The notes under the pieces were generated by a model. It saw nothing but the letters and a program-made list of their open reading frames with translations, was not told where the DNA came from and ran no database searches. The translations under genes were made by a program, and so were the position numbers. A stretch of DNA of 64,000 bases from a virus. The first letter of the stretch is position 1; each line of letters starts with the position of its first letter. This document shows, in pieces, positions 7,975 through 17,060 of this stretch. Where the stretch lies: positions 62,001-126,000 of IMG/VR virus record IMGVR_UViG_3300049830_000142; one strand, written 5' to 3'.

Positions 7975-8002
7975 CTCTAATAACAACAAATTAAGGACAA
8001 AT

Positions 8003-8671
8003 ATGATTAACGTAAAGAAAGGACCAGCTCACTCACTAGGTCAGTCAGACCTAAGAGGTGCTATCACTTCCAATACTGGTACTGTTATCGCTGGTGCTCT
8101 ATGCTACTTGGCAAACGGTACTACTTATAACAGCATTACTCCAGCAGCCGGCTCAGTTGCCTTGGCTGGTGGTGCTGCCGCAGTATCTGCAACCCAAGGT
8201 TGCCCAGGTATTCGTGGATTCGCAATCAATAGCATCACCGATGGTGACGTAATTGAAAGCGGTAAACTCGCTCTATACCTACTCGATGGTCAGTCAATCA
8301 TCGAAACAGATCAGGTAGACTATACTGGTGACAGCGGCACACTTACTGCCACTACATATCCAATTGGTACACCTCTTTACCAAAGCCAGACCGCTGCAGG
8401 TAAAGTATCTAAACTAACATCAGGCACACCTGGTCCAGTTATTGGATACGTCGAAGGTATTCGCTACTTGCAACTTTCACAGCCCGGCGCTACGAATGCA
8501 AGTGCAGGTACCCAAAGCTATACATCCGCAACTGAAGCTGCAGCTTACAACGCTGCTAACGCTTCTGGTGCAACTAACTTCCCAGTTTACACAGCAACCA
8601 CTGGTACTGCGTCATTCAAGCCGCAAACCAACGTCGCTGTTCTAGCCATCAAGTTGGCTTCAGGTAACTAA
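8003..8671 (+). CDS. probable capsid decoration protein
   Basis: This 222-residue Ala/Thr/Gly/Ser-rich, beta-looking protein lies 17 nt before the major capsid gene, the classic place for a capsid-stabilising decoration protein. Segments such as VIESGKLALYLLDGQ and GPVIGYVEGIRYLQL suggest a small beta fold. AAG-GACA about 9 nt before the ATG is one of the better ribosome-binding sites here, as expected for an abundant protein. Family assignment is by position and composition only. Confidence 0.55.
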   Translation: MINVKKGPAHSLGQSDLRGAITSNTGTVIAGALCYLANGTTYNSITPAAGSVALAGGAAAVSATQGCPGIRGFAINSITDGDVIESGKLALYLLDGQSIIETDQVDYTGDSGTLTATTYPIGTPLYQSQTAAGKVSKLTSGTPGPVIGYVEGIRYLQLSQPGATNASAGTQSYTSATEAAAYNAANASGATNFPVYTATTGTASFKPQTNVAVLAIKLASGN

Positions 8672-8688
8672 TCTATAAAGGAATAATT

Positions 8689-9651
8689 ATGTCACTAGAA
8701 AAAATCGCAGATATCAAGGTGTTCAATGATACCTTCGTAGATATGTTGGAAGGTGGTAACGAGAAGAAGGCTGCTCAATCAGCTCTAACTTTTACCCGCA
8801 ACAAGCTACGTGAAAACTCATTCTCTGAGAAGATCCTAACTCCTATCGACATCGCTAACGATGAACTCGATAAGAGCGAGAATCCTGAGCTCCATGTTAA
8901 GTGGTGCGACAGGGAACCAGATCAGCCGCCCGCAGTAACTGTGCCTTTGGGTAACGTTCCTGATGGCTACCAGTTCTCTGGTACGCGCTATCCTGTGTAC
9001 TTCTCACGTTTAATGAGCCCAGTATTCCAGAAGGACATCGACAAATTGCGTGGTTACGACTACGACATTCGCCAAATCCTCTTGGAGAACAGCACCAAAG
9101 ACTTGGCTACCGAAGTCGATAGCAAGTTCTTGGAAAAAGTTAACCAGGTTCTCGGTGTTGCTAACACAGCTAACACCTTCACTGCAACCGGTCTTCCTAG
9201 CTACATCACCCTATCCGGTGGTCTAACTCGTACCAACATGGTAGAAGCTGTTAAGGCTTACCAGCGCCTACGCGTTCCGTTTGGTCCGATGCAGCCTGAT
9301 GGTGGTGCAAGCAAGGGTATCATGCTCTTGAACAACGTAACCGCAGCTGACCTACTCAAACTAGAACGTAGCGAAGTCGGTGGTGACGAAGCTCAGAGGG
9401 CTTACCTAGAAGGTACTACTCCAGCCACCGTGCTCGGTCTCAAGTCAATCTTGACCATCAAGCGCGAATTGGTACCGGATGGTACTATCTACTTCTTCTC
9501 TTCTGAGGAGTTCCTAGGTAAGTATTTCCGCCTACAGCCTTTGACTGTATTCATGGAAACTAAGGCGTTCTTCCTACAGTTCTTCCAGTACATGAACATA
9601 GGTATGAGCATCGGTAACCCTAAGGGTGCCTTCCGTGTAGACTTCAACTAA
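8689..9651 (+). CDS. major capsid protein (HK97 fold)
   Basis: The 320-residue protein matches the myovirus type of major capsid protein, with an N-terminal helical arm, a central P/A-domain region and the end pattern FFSSEEFLGKYFRLQP...FFLQFFQYMNIGMSIGNPKGA. This closing pattern (a strand-rich region then I/V-G-x-x-I-x-N-P) is what I know from HK97-fold capsid proteins of this class. AAGGA 8 nt before the ATG is a good ribosome-binding site. An intrinsic terminator follows 20 nt after the stop, consistent with high, separately controlled expression. Confidence 0.85.
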   Translation: MSLEKIADIKVFNDTFVDMLEGGNEKKAAQSALTFTRNKLRENSFSEKILTPIDIANDELDKSENPELHVKWCDREPDQPPAVTVPLGNVPDGYQFSGTRYPVYFSRLMSPVFQKDIDKLRGYDYDIRQILLENSTKDLATEVDSKFLEKVNQVLGVANTANTFTATGLPSYITLSGGLTRTNMVEAVKAYQRLRVPFGPMQPDGGASKGIMLLNNVTAADLLKLERSEVGGDEAQRAYLEGTTPATVLGLKSILTIKRELVPDGTIYFFSSEEFLGKYFRLQPLTVFMETKAFFLQFFQYMNIGMSIGNPKGAFRVDFN

Positions 9652-9670
9652 GCTACTAATCAGATTCACA

Positions 9671-9700
9671 ACCCTCGTAAGGAAACTTGCGAGGGTTTTT
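9671..9700 (+). terminator. intrinsic terminator after the capsid gene
   Basis: Positions 9671-9681 pair with 9686-9696 (one G-U pair) around a GAAA tetraloop at 9682-9685, followed at once by a run of five T. This is a textbook rho-independent terminator ending the capsid transcript. Confidence 0.92.
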
Positions 9701-9709
9701 AGTTTATGG

Positions 9710-9718
9710 TAATATTGA
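9710..9718 (+). promoter_or_regulatory. weak promoter-like box before the GIY-YIG gene
   Basis: TAATATTGA lies just after the capsid terminator and 4 nt before the next ATG. It resembles the core of the motifs at 5356 and 12487, but the very short distance would make any transcript leaderless. Confidence 0.25.
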
Positions 9719-9721
9719 TAT

Positions 9722-10324
9722 ATGGCCAGAGGTGACTACAGGTACGCAGGAATATATATAATTACTAACTTAGTAAACAGCAAAGTTTACGTAGGTAGTA
9801 GTATAAATATAGCTGATAGAATTCATTGTCATCAGTCTCACTTCCGATCAAAAATTCATCATAACAAGCATTTATTGGCGGCAGTAATACAATACGGTAT
9901 AGAAAATTTTAGTTTTGAGTTGTGGGAAAAATGTGATGTTAAGATATTACAAACCCGAGAAGCTTACTGGATTTCCGCATTTAACGCATCTGATAAAGAA
10001 TTTGGATATAACAATAGTACTGATACTAATTGTCCAGCCAGAGGAAGAAAACAGCCTAAGGAGGAAATACAAAGACGATTGGACAACGGTATACTGAAAA
10101 CAAGAAAATTTGTTGATTCCATAGGCAAAATATTTGAAACTAATAATACTAAGAATTTTGCAGCAAAACAAAACTTAAAGTATGAGTCATTAACATCTGT
10201 AGCCAATGGTAATAGATACTCATACTTAGGTTGGAGAGTAGCAACTAATAATACTATAGGAATACCCTATAAGGATATAAGAATCGGTAAACCTAAATTT
10301 GGTCGTAAAATACCTACATTATAA
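9722..10324 (+). CDS. GIY-YIG homing endonuclease (SegA-like)
   Basis: The 200-residue protein has the GIY-YIG nuclease core at residues 10-100: AGIYIITNLVNSKVYVGSS (GIY and YVG), Arg near 33, His in HCHQSHF, the HHNKHLLAAVIQYGIENF helix, and Glu of REAYWISAF. The later PARGRKQPKEEIQRRL fits a NUMOD3-type DNA-binding helix, and the end (ESLTSVANGNRYSYLGWRV) a small DNA-binding module. The gene is A/T-richer than its neighbours and sits alone after the capsid terminator, so it is probably a mobile insertion. Confidence 0.88.
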   Translation: MARGDYRYAGIYIITNLVNSKVYVGSSINIADRIHCHQSHFRSKIHHNKHLLAAVIQYGIENFSFELWEKCDVKILQTREAYWISAFNASDKEFGYNNSTDTNCPARGRKQPKEEIQRRLDNGILKTRKFVDSIGKIFETNNTKNFAAKQNLKYESLTSVANGNRYSYLGWRVATNNTIGIPYKDIRIGKPKFGRKIPTL

Positions 10325-10327
10325 ATT

Positions 10328-10768
10328 ATGGCAGCCACAAAGCTTGATGAAACTTCGATAAGATTATTCCTCATGGACCGCAAGGAACTTAATCCATTAC
10401 TAAGAGGTGTACGCTGGGATTCGCCTGATATAGATGGTGCTATAGCTCGTTGCTGTGACTACTTTAACGAGACACCGCCATTCGTTGTCTCATACAATCC
10501 AATCAATTTTCCTTACAGATACACTCTATTGTTAGGAGTAGCAGGCCATCTATTGAAGAGCGCAAGTATTAATGAAGCCAGCAATCAACTAGACTATGCT
10601 GCGGATGGCATCACTATTCAAGACAAGAACAAGGCTGAGATCTTCGCTAAACTAGGAGGCCTTATGTGGGACGAATTCAAAGAAAAGGTTCAAGCTATCA
10701 AAATCGCTGCAAATGTTGGTATGGCTTTTGGTACTGAGTTTAGTGAACTAATCTATGTCGCACACTAA
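10328..10768 (+). CDS. putative head-tail connector (neck) protein
   Basis: The 146-residue helical protein contains SPDIDGAIARCCDYFNETPP then FPYRYTLLLGVAGHLLKSA. I associate this pattern with small connector or adaptor proteins that follow the capsid gene in myoviruses. Gene order (capsid, this protein, two further neck-type proteins, then sheath) supports the reading. No enzymatic motif is seen. Confidence 0.55.
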   Translation: MAATKLDETSIRLFLMDRKELNPLLRGVRWDSPDIDGAIARCCDYFNETPPFVVSYNPINFPYRYTLLLGVAGHLLKSASINEASNQLDYAADGITIQDKNKAEIFAKLGGLMWDEFKEKVQAIKIAANVGMAFGTEFSELIYVAH

Positions 10769-11012
10769 TGCCAAAGATATTCTTAATGAACGCTTTGCAC
10801 TTAACCTAAAGAAATGGGTTAACCAGCGAAAGATTAAGAGTGAATTGGCAGGTCTAGATTTGTTTAATAAAGACAAAGCTGTAAACGTTATTCTCCAAGT
10901 CGTAAAGGAAAACCCTAGATGGTTCTATCACGAAAAGTCTGACAACAAATCTAATTGGGAGATAGCATACGAGTATTTCAAAAGGTTAGGATCATATGTC
11001 CACAAACGTTAA
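10755..11012 (+). CDS. small hypothetical protein between neck genes
   Basis: The 85-residue basic, aromatic-rich product begins 14 nt inside the previous gene and ends 17 nt inside the next. No family is recognised. FYHEKSDNKSNWEIAYEYFKRL near its end looks helical (shown here as two adjoining pieces FYHEKSDNK and SNWEIAYEYF). Location suggests a neck or tail-completion accessory. Confidence 0.6.
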   Translation: MSHTNAKDILNERFALNLKKWVNQRKIKSELAGLDLFNKDKAVNVILQVVKENPRWFYHEKSDNKSNWEIAYEYFKRLGSYVHKR

Positions 11013-11802
11013 TCCATTTAAGAACATCCAGATTTCATTGACTCGTAAAGAAGTCATTGTTCAGTATTCTATTGATCCAGCTTTTCCAGGTAGAGCTCCT
11101 TTCAAATATGAGTTACTAGCCTTTGAAGATGAAACGTTCGACAAGATCATCTATACCATTCCTAGCTCCACGTTCTATGTAGTTGACGATACGAACCAGA
11201 GGCAGAACGCAGAGCCTAGCTACTTCTACAAACTTAGATTGACTGACAAAAACAACGTTCAGTATCTTAGTAATTTCTTTGGCTGGCATCCTTCTGACAG
11301 CATTACTCAGCATCACTATTTGATCGCATCTGAGATTAGTAGAAGAGAGCGAATTAGGTTTAACTATGCCGGACTATTCGCCTACATCTTAAAACGCAAA
11401 GACTATTCTGCAGCTCAAGCTTGTGAAGTGGATGACATTACTGGTGAACCTATAACAGATGGCACCGATACGTATGGCGTCGGAACTTTAGGAGGTTACT
11501 ACGCACCAGTCTTAACTAGGCTAAGTATTGAGAATAGAGATTCTAAGCAAGACTATGACGAGAATGGTAGAGGTACGCAGAATACGGAAGTCGTCACTGC
11601 TCGAAGTGCTGGGTTCCCTTTCATAGACCAGCACGATCTCATAGTTACACCTGATGGCAAGCGATTCACTGTCACCAACCCTAACAGCAAATACTTCCCA
11701 GGCACTACACTAATCATTTTACAGATGGCGGAGTTTAGGTTAATACCGGTAACCGACACGACCTATAACATCCCGGTTCCACCATTCCCTATCAATGAGT
11801 AA
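10996..11802 (+). CDS. virion protein of the neck/tail junction
   Basis: The 268-residue protein has an N-terminal beta sandwich-like half (fibronectin-like alternation around QYSIDPAF and YFYKLRLTDKN) and a central ISRRERIRF...AYILKRKDY. Then comes a DDITGEPITDGTDTYGVGTLGGYYAPV segment. I associate this last pattern with a phage structural family that usually carries cysteines here (C-x2-C-x-DP-TG). Those cysteines are mostly absent in this copy, so metal binding seems lost. Ends 8 nt inside the next gene. Confidence 0.5.
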   Translation: MSTNVNPFKNIQISLTRKEVIVQYSIDPAFPGRAPFKYELLAFEDETFDKIIYTIPSSTFYVVDDTNQRQNAEPSYFYKLRLTDKNNVQYLSNFFGWHPSDSITQHHYLIASEISRRERIRFNYAGLFAYILKRKDYSAAQACEVDDITGEPITDGTDTYGVGTLGGYYAPVLTRLSIENRDSKQDYDENGRGTQNTEVVTARSAGFPFIDQHDLIVTPDGKRFTVTNPNSKYFPGTTLIILQMAEFRLIPVTDTTYNIPVPPFPINE

Positions 11803-12445
11803 CATAATCGAAAAGTGTGATGAAGATGACTGCAAGATTGTTCTAAGCAATTATACGGTGCCTAGGATAGTTTACCAGATCCTCAAACTTTACATGATGA
11901 ATAACAAGCCTGAGGATGTAGGTGTGATCCTAAAACAAAAGTTCGATCCCGACCAAACTAAATCAGACATCTTGCTAGACATCGGCTTTAACTGGAAGAG
12001 TCAGGTTATGGGTAAGGTTCCTGCAATCTTCGTACAAAGGGAAGACGCTACTTACAAGACTCCTACATTTGGTGAAGGTGTAGCAACTGATCAACAGACT
12101 GGTCGAGATACTAGGGTAGCAATTGTATCGTTGCCCGTCATAATAACTTGTGTAGCCGCTGAACCTGTAGCTGTCGTAGAACAGTTAGCGGAGTACATGA
12201 AGCAACCTTTGCTTTACTTTAGGAGAGAAATTCAGGTAGACTATGGTATAAGATCTTTCATTCTAGAGAAGGTGACAGCTCCTAAACTGTTGCCTGAAGG
12301 AAAGAACAACTTTTACGTGAATTTACAAGTGAACGTCGACTATAACGATGGCTGGACTATAAGCAGAAACAGCCTGAAGTTAAAAAGAATCGACTTAACT
12401 TTGTTCGATCAACTAAACACCTTCCTTCAAGAGGTTAGAGTGTAA
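11795..12445 (+). CDS. putative tail-completion / tail terminator protein
   Basis: The 216-residue alpha/beta protein lies directly before the sheath gene, the normal place of a tail terminator. It has TRVAIVSLPVIITCVAAEP then VVEQLAEYM and a strand pair FYVNLQVNVDYNDGW, compatible with the tail-terminator fold in which a beta sheet packs on helices. This is a structural guess plus gene order. Confidence 0.5.
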   Translation: MSNIIEKCDEDDCKIVLSNYTVPRIVYQILKLYMMNNKPEDVGVILKQKFDPDQTKSDILLDIGFNWKSQVMGKVPAIFVQREDATYKTPTFGEGVATDQQTGRDTRVAIVSLPVIITCVAAEPVAVVEQLAEYMKQPLLYFRREIQVDYGIRSFILEKVTAPKLLPEGKNNFYVNLQVNVDYNDGWTISRNSLKLKRIDLTLFDQLNTFLQEVRV

Positions 12446-12483
12446 ACTATGATAAAAAAACAGTTGCCTAAGAACAAATAACA

Positions 12484-12504
12484 CAGTAATATAATAATAA
12501 CGAC
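12484..12504 (+). promoter_or_regulatory. candidate late promoter (shared 21-nt motif, copy 2)
   Basis: This copy has core TAATATAAT at 12487-12495 and agrees with 5353-5373 at 19 of 21 positions. It lies in a 95-nt non-coding gap before the sheath gene, whose start is preceded by AGGAGA (12526-12531), an unusually good ribosome-binding site for this phage. Confidence 0.5.
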
Positions 12505-12540
12505 AGCGAATAACACATTCAACTAGGAGACAAATAATTT

Positions 12541-13950
12541 ATGGCATACTACGTACCATCACTGCTAATCAACCAGGAATTCACACAAATTCCTACGTTT
12601 ACGCAGAGCCCGCTTTCAGCTTTGATCATTGGTCCCATTTTTACAATTAATGGTGTCAATACGATTACTGTAGGCGCAGGCGGAACAGGTTACACTTCAG
12701 CACCTACTGTAGTCATCACTGACACAACTGGTCATGGTGCTACCGCAACAGCTTCTGTTACTTCAGGCGCTGTAACAACGATCACAGTCAACAACAAAGG
12801 TTTCAACTATACTAACCCTACGATTACTTTTGTAGGTGCAGGTACTGGTGCAACTGCAACTGCTGCACTATCAACTACTCGCTCTTCAACGGTATTTACT
12901 GAAAATTCAATTACCACAGCAATCGGTGCAGTAAATAGTCATGCAGATATTTTGACACAGCTCGGTGATATCGCTCCAGGAAATCCATTGGCATACGCAT
13001 GCTATATGGCACTCCTCAATTCTAACAACACTACCGTATACTACGGTGCTGTTGGTACTAACGACTTGTCCGGTTACACGACTGTACTAAGCAATCTCGC
13101 AACTAAGAGCAACAACTACTACGGTATCGTTCCTCTCAGCACTGACTCAACAATCACAGCAGCGGTCATTGGTCACGTAAATGCAATGAGCGCAGCTTCA
13201 GCAGCTAAATGGAGAACTTGCTGGTTGACTGCCTCACTATCTGGTTCAGGTAGTATTCAATCTCAGGTAGATGCTCTAGCAGCTTCTATCACAACTGTAA
13301 ACAGTGCACAGACTGTAATCAGCAGCGCAAATGGGAACACTGGCCCTCGTCGTATCCATTACGTATTCCCTGACACATTCTATGTCGATCCAACTACTTC
13401 AGTAGCTGGTTATTTCCTATCTGCTGCACTAGCCGGTCTTCGTAGCGGATCTGTTCCTCATCAGAGCTTGACTAACACTCAAGTCATTGGACCTTATTAT
13501 CTAGACAAATGTGTAACTACTTTGACATCCACTCAGTTGGATACGCTAGCTGCCGCTGGTACATGGATCGTTACCCAGAATGCAAAGGGTGGCGTCGCTT
13601 ATACTCGTCAACAGCTAACCGCTGACAACTCTGGCAACCTTAACTTCGCTGAAGACAGCGTCGTAGCTAACGTAGACAGCATTAGCTATGGTTTGCAAGC
13701 CGCTCTCGCACCTTTCGTAGGTGTATACAACATTACTCCAGCCTCTGTTCTCAAGATCAAGGCTGCTGTCGATGCTGAACTAAATTATCGTCTAACTAGC
13801 ACTTACACTGAACGTGCAGGTAACCAGTTGAATGGTTACACTATCGTAAAAGTTGTGCAGAATGCGACGATTCTGGACCAGGTTGACGTTGTAGTTCAAC
13901 TACAAGTCCCATATCCAGCTAACTTTATCACAATTACGTTGAGCATCTAA
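12541..13950 (+). CDS. contractile tail sheath protein
   Basis: The 469-residue protein has the sheath C-terminal pattern: AAAGTWIVTQNAKGGVAYTR, then a helix KIKAAVDAELNYRLT, and the final strands VDVVVQLQVPYPANFITITLSI (here split as VDVVVQLQVPYP and ANFITITL). It is followed by a tube gene, as in all contractile tails. Residues about 38-115 hold an inserted beta-repeat with two GxGYT-type units (GGTGYTSAPTVV and KGFNYTNPTITF). The insert interrupts the normal N-terminal sheath domain and is probably exposed on the tail surface. Confidence 0.88.
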   Translation: MAYYVPSLLINQEFTQIPTFTQSPLSALIIGPIFTINGVNTITVGAGGTGYTSAPTVVITDTTGHGATATASVTSGAVTTITVNNKGFNYTNPTITFVGAGTGATATAALSTTRSSTVFTENSITTAIGAVNSHADILTQLGDIAPGNPLAYACYMALLNSNNTTVYYGAVGTNDLSGYTTVLSNLATKSNNYYGIVPLSTDSTITAAVIGHVNAMSAASAAKWRTCWLTASLSGSGSIQSQVDALAASITTVNSAQTVISSANGNTGPRRIHYVFPDTFYVDPTTSVAGYFLSAALAGLRSGSVPHQSLTNTQVIGPYYLDKCVTTLTSTQLDTLAAAGTWIVTQNAKGGVAYTRQQLTADNSGNLNFAEDSVVANVDSISYGLQAALAPFVGVYNITPASVLKIKAAVDAELNYRLTSTYTERAGNQLNGYTIVKVVQNATILDQVDVVVQLQVPYPANFITITLSI

Positions 13951-14150
13951 TGCGAATTATAGTAGCGGGAGGATTGAAAAAGCCAATCCTCCTAGATACA
14001 ACTGAGGCTACAGCATTACTAATTTCAGATGAGGAAGGAAGACCAAACGTGATCTTCAAACTCCTCGAAAATGGAACAGGCTGGATTCGTTATACTAAGG
14101 GTGAAGACGCAAACTTCGCCGAAGTAGCGAGAGACTTAGGACTTATTTAA
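13950..14150 (+). CDS. small hypothetical protein between sheath and tube
   Basis: The 66-residue protein starts in a TAATG overlap with the sheath stop, implying translational coupling. It looks like a small beta fold (IIVAGGLKKPILL ... VIFKLLENGTGWIRYT). Unknown function; coupling suggests a tail-assembly accessory. Confidence 0.65.
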   Translation: MRIIVAGGLKKPILLDTTEATALLISDEEGRPNVIFKLLENGTGWIRYTKGEDANFAEVARDLGLI

Positions 14151-14164
14151 CAACAATATAACAT

Positions 14165-14638
14165 ATGGCAAATCAAGATATTTTCGGTAAACCGAATTTT
14201 AAGCAAGTATACCCTGTAACAGCAGATCAAGTTCAAATTATTTGGGCTGGTGTCTCAGTTATGCAGGCTACTAACGTGCAGATTCAGTACCAACAGAACG
14301 TCACCCGCAGGTACACACTATCTAGCCCTCAGAACCAAGCAGCAATCATCCCAGGACGTCCTATTGGTACGCTCACTATGGGACGCTTGTTTGTTACTGC
14401 GGAACAAGATCTATTCAAACTACCTGGTTGGAACGTCTGTCAACCGCCTGCTACACTTTGGATTAAGTGCGCGGCAGCTAACACCGGAAGTTGCACTACA
14501 GTATCACCTGTAGAGTACACTCTCTATGGTGCTTATGCGACAGGCTATTCATTCTCAGCTAATGCAGATGACTTGCAGGTTATCGACAACATCACTGTAG
14601 AGTTCCTACAGATGAATGCTTCCGGTTTCACGTCCTAA
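14165..14638 (+). CDS. tail tube protein
   Basis: The 157-residue beta-rich protein follows the sheath gene and matches tube proteins in size and layout. It has an N-terminal region, RRYTLSSPQNQAAIIPGRPIG, a central LFVTAEQDLF and closing strands DLQVIDNITVEFLQM. A strong terminator follows the stop. Tube identity rests on order and fold appearance; the protein at 21278 has a similar length and may be a tube-like hub partner. Confidence 0.75.
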   Translation: MANQDIFGKPNFKQVYPVTADQVQIIWAGVSVMQATNVQIQYQQNVTRRYTLSSPQNQAAIIPGRPIGTLTMGRLFVTAEQDLFKLPGWNVCQPPATLWIKCAAANTGSCTTVSPVEYTLYGAYATGYSFSANADDLQVIDNITVEFLQMNASGFTS

Positions 14639-14667
14639 GTTATAAAGTCCTAGCTCTAAGTTTGCGC

Positions 14668-14706
14668 TTAGCCCTGTCTAAAAACGATTAGACAGGGCTA
14701 ATTTTT
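14668..14706 (+). terminator. intrinsic terminator after the tube gene
   Basis: A perfect 14-bp stem (14668-14681 with 14688-14701), loop AAACGA and then TTTTT form a very stable rho-independent terminator. It separates the sheath/tube unit from the spike/tape-measure unit. Confidence 0.93.
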
Positions 14707-14707
14707 C

Positions 14708-14716
14708 TGATATACT
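14708..14716 (+). promoter_or_regulatory. promoter-like box after the tube terminator
   Basis: TGATATACT resembles the core of the 5356 and 12487 boxes and lies between a terminator and the ATG at 14723. Transcription of the spike operon must restart here or read through. The 6-nt gap to the ATG would give a leaderless message. Confidence 0.35.
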
Positions 14717-14722
14717 AACTCC

Positions 14723-17059
14723 ATGCCACAAGGACAACAAGAAGCAGGTAAGAACTACGCGCCCTATGTTAACAGTGACTTGTTCATAGGCACTGTAACT
14801 AGCTGTGACCCGGCAACGCATTGTGTAGTTGTATCTCCTGACGGTGAATCTGGACTACTCCATTATCAAGCCCACTGTTTAGCCAGCACTTATTCTAGTG
14901 CTTTAGGTTTCGTAGAATCAATTTTGCCTGGCGTAGGTACTAGAGTACTATGCTTTGGTAGAGGTGACAGCACGGCAGTAATCGGTGCATTTCCTAACCA
15001 TGAAGCGCATGGAACGTTATCTGCCGCAGCGTTAGCGAACAAAACAGTATTAGCTTCATCAGAACCTATTAACGACTCTGTACATAGTTTTGGTTATGCC
15101 TCACACATCACTAAAGCGGCTGTACATAACAACAATCTTCCAACCGACACTATACAGGGTGAAAAAGTTATAGCCAACGAATTTGGTGTAATGATGGGGT
15201 TGTTCAAACTCTTTGCTACACTAAGAGCATCTGAACTCTCTCAAGTACAATGTCATTTTTTAGATGACTTAGTACGTATCATTAGTCATAACTTCCAGCA
15301 CTATACAGCATTAGGGGAACTGAAAGTATTTCACGATGGCAAAGGCATACATTTGGAAGTCGGGGCAACACATAGCCCTGATGAAAGTATGGGTAATGCA
15401 CAAGATCCAAGCATTATTCAAATCGGTAAAGAAACTGATACGGACTATCAAAGGTTCTATAAGTTAAACGATTCTCAAGCAAACATGCTTGAGCGTATGA
15501 AACTCTTCGTAGGTAAACTCGGAGATTTTATTAACCTGCTCATAGTCAAGCCAGCTAACGTATCACATGCGTTTAATGGTAACGTACCTACACAACCTGA
15601 CACTGGTCTTCTACAAGTCAAAGCTAGCTTAGACGGTACATTAGTTATACGAAGTGCTAACGGTATCTATTTGGAAAAGACTGACTGGATCAGAGTACCG
15701 ACTAGGATTAGGACAGCCGAAGATCCAAACGGTGATGATGGTGCTACACTAGGCTATACTGAGAAGACTGACTACACTTTTGACGAGACTTACGTAACGG
15801 CTGATGCAGCTTATAACGATACTGCATTTCTCTATTACTTGCAGCTTAGGGATTACTTAGCCTACATAAACGAAGAGATCGGTTACAGTAATTTCAAGAA
15901 GCATGAAAAGGATTTCTACGTAAACGATGACATAGCTAAGGAAGCTGACTTAGCTAACATGACTTTTGTTGATCCTTTGACTGGTAGTACATTTAAGAAA
16001 AACAAAAGTTGGATAGCATTGATGAAGAACGGTGGTGTTAGTTTAGCTGATGCTTGGGGAAGTTCTATCAATATGGAGGGTGGTAACATTTACATCCAAC
16101 CAGCCAAAGATCTCATAGTTCAGCCTAATCGTAACCTCATAGCTAAGGTAGGCAAGAACGTTAGTATTGCAGCACAGAACGAACTAGACTTGAGCAGCAC
16201 ATCTGGAGGTCTAAGAGTCAAAACTAATCTAAGCCAGTATTTCTACAGTGATAAGAGCGGTATCGTATTGCATGCTAATGGTCCAGACCTTTCAGAAAAT
16301 ACTTATCCTTATCCTGACAGTGATGCAATAGCTGGTGTAGCAGGTGTAGTGTTTAACGCACCTAAATCATCTGTTAGTGCCTATGGTCAGCAAGTTAATC
16401 TGCAAGCCAAGTTTCAATTAGTAGAACAAGCCGCTGAGATCATTAGTCATAGTACATCCAGGACTCGTATACTAAGCGATCAACAGGCACTAGTTTCCGC
16501 TCCTTTTGCGGGGGTCTTCGCTAAGCAAGAGCTGACTATCTTTAGTGATGGCGGTTGCATAGCCATGGGTCTAGGCAGCACTACCGTAGGCTTAGAAGGA
16601 CAAGTTACAGGTATTGTGAACTTTATGGGAGGACAGATTCCTGTAAACGGATACATCAAGTCCTCAGACCAATTTATTACCGACATTAAGAAAACAGAAA
16701 AAGATGTCAACGATTTCAAGCCTGCTGAAGTTCTGCAAGTATTTCAGAGCAAGGACGATTTCAATTTACTTCAATTTAAGTTCCTTCCTACTTCATTATA
16801 CAACCTCGAAGACTCGGACGTTATCCCACAAACCCTATCACAACAGAACGACACAAAGATGAACGGATTGTTGCAGAAATGGGTTGAAACTCCGATCAAT
16901 GATTCATATCCTTATCCAGGCAGTGACAAAGCAGAGTCTTATGTTACCGCAGAGAGCAAGAACGTTTCTGACATGACCTTGGCTAACAAAGCCGTGGATC
17001 TGTTGAATAACTCAACACTAGCTGTCAAAAACGTGTTCTCGGATTACAAGTCATACTAA
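14723..17059 (+). CDS. baseplate spike protein (OB fold plus beta-helix)
   Basis: The 778-residue protein has an N-terminal OB-fold-like domain of the gp5/gpV/VgrG type (about residues 18-95: DLFIGTVTSCDPATHCVVV ... GVGTRVLCFGRGDSTAVIG). The C-terminal part contains a repetitive strand region typical of a spike beta-helix (NIYIQPAKDLIVQPNRNLI, then AKVGKNVSIAAQNELDLSS). The middle is a long insertion of unknown role. It probably forms the membrane-piercing needle under the tube. I see no lysozyme domain. Confidence 0.7.
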   Translation: MPQGQQEAGKNYAPYVNSDLFIGTVTSCDPATHCVVVSPDGESGLLHYQAHCLASTYSSALGFVESILPGVGTRVLCFGRGDSTAVIGAFPNHEAHGTLSAAALANKTVLASSEPINDSVHSFGYASHITKAAVHNNNLPTDTIQGEKVIANEFGVMMGLFKLFATLRASELSQVQCHFLDDLVRIISHNFQHYTALGELKVFHDGKGIHLEVGATHSPDESMGNAQDPSIIQIGKETDTDYQRFYKLNDSQANMLERMKLFVGKLGDFINLLIVKPANVSHAFNGNVPTQPDTGLLQVKASLDGTLVIRSANGIYLEKTDWIRVPTRIRTAEDPNGDDGATLGYTEKTDYTFDETYVTADAAYNDTAFLYYLQLRDYLAYINEEIGYSNFKKHEKDFYVNDDIAKEADLANMTFVDPLTGSTFKKNKSWIALMKNGGVSLADAWGSSINMEGGNIYIQPAKDLIVQPNRNLIAKVGKNVSIAAQNELDLSSTSGGLRVKTNLSQYFYSDKSGIVLHANGPDLSENTYPYPDSDAIAGVAGVVFNAPKSSVSAYGQQVNLQAKFQLVEQAAEIISHSTSRTRILSDQQALVSAPFAGVFAKQELTIFSDGGCIAMGLGSTTVGLEGQVTGIVNFMGGQIPVNGYIKSSDQFITDIKKTEKDVNDFKPAEVLQVFQSKDDFNLLQFKFLPTSLYNLEDSDVIPQTLSQQNDTKMNGLLQKWVETPINDSYPYPGSDKAESYVTAESKNVSDMTLANKAVDLLNNSTLAVKNVFSDYKSY

Positions 17060-17060
17060 T

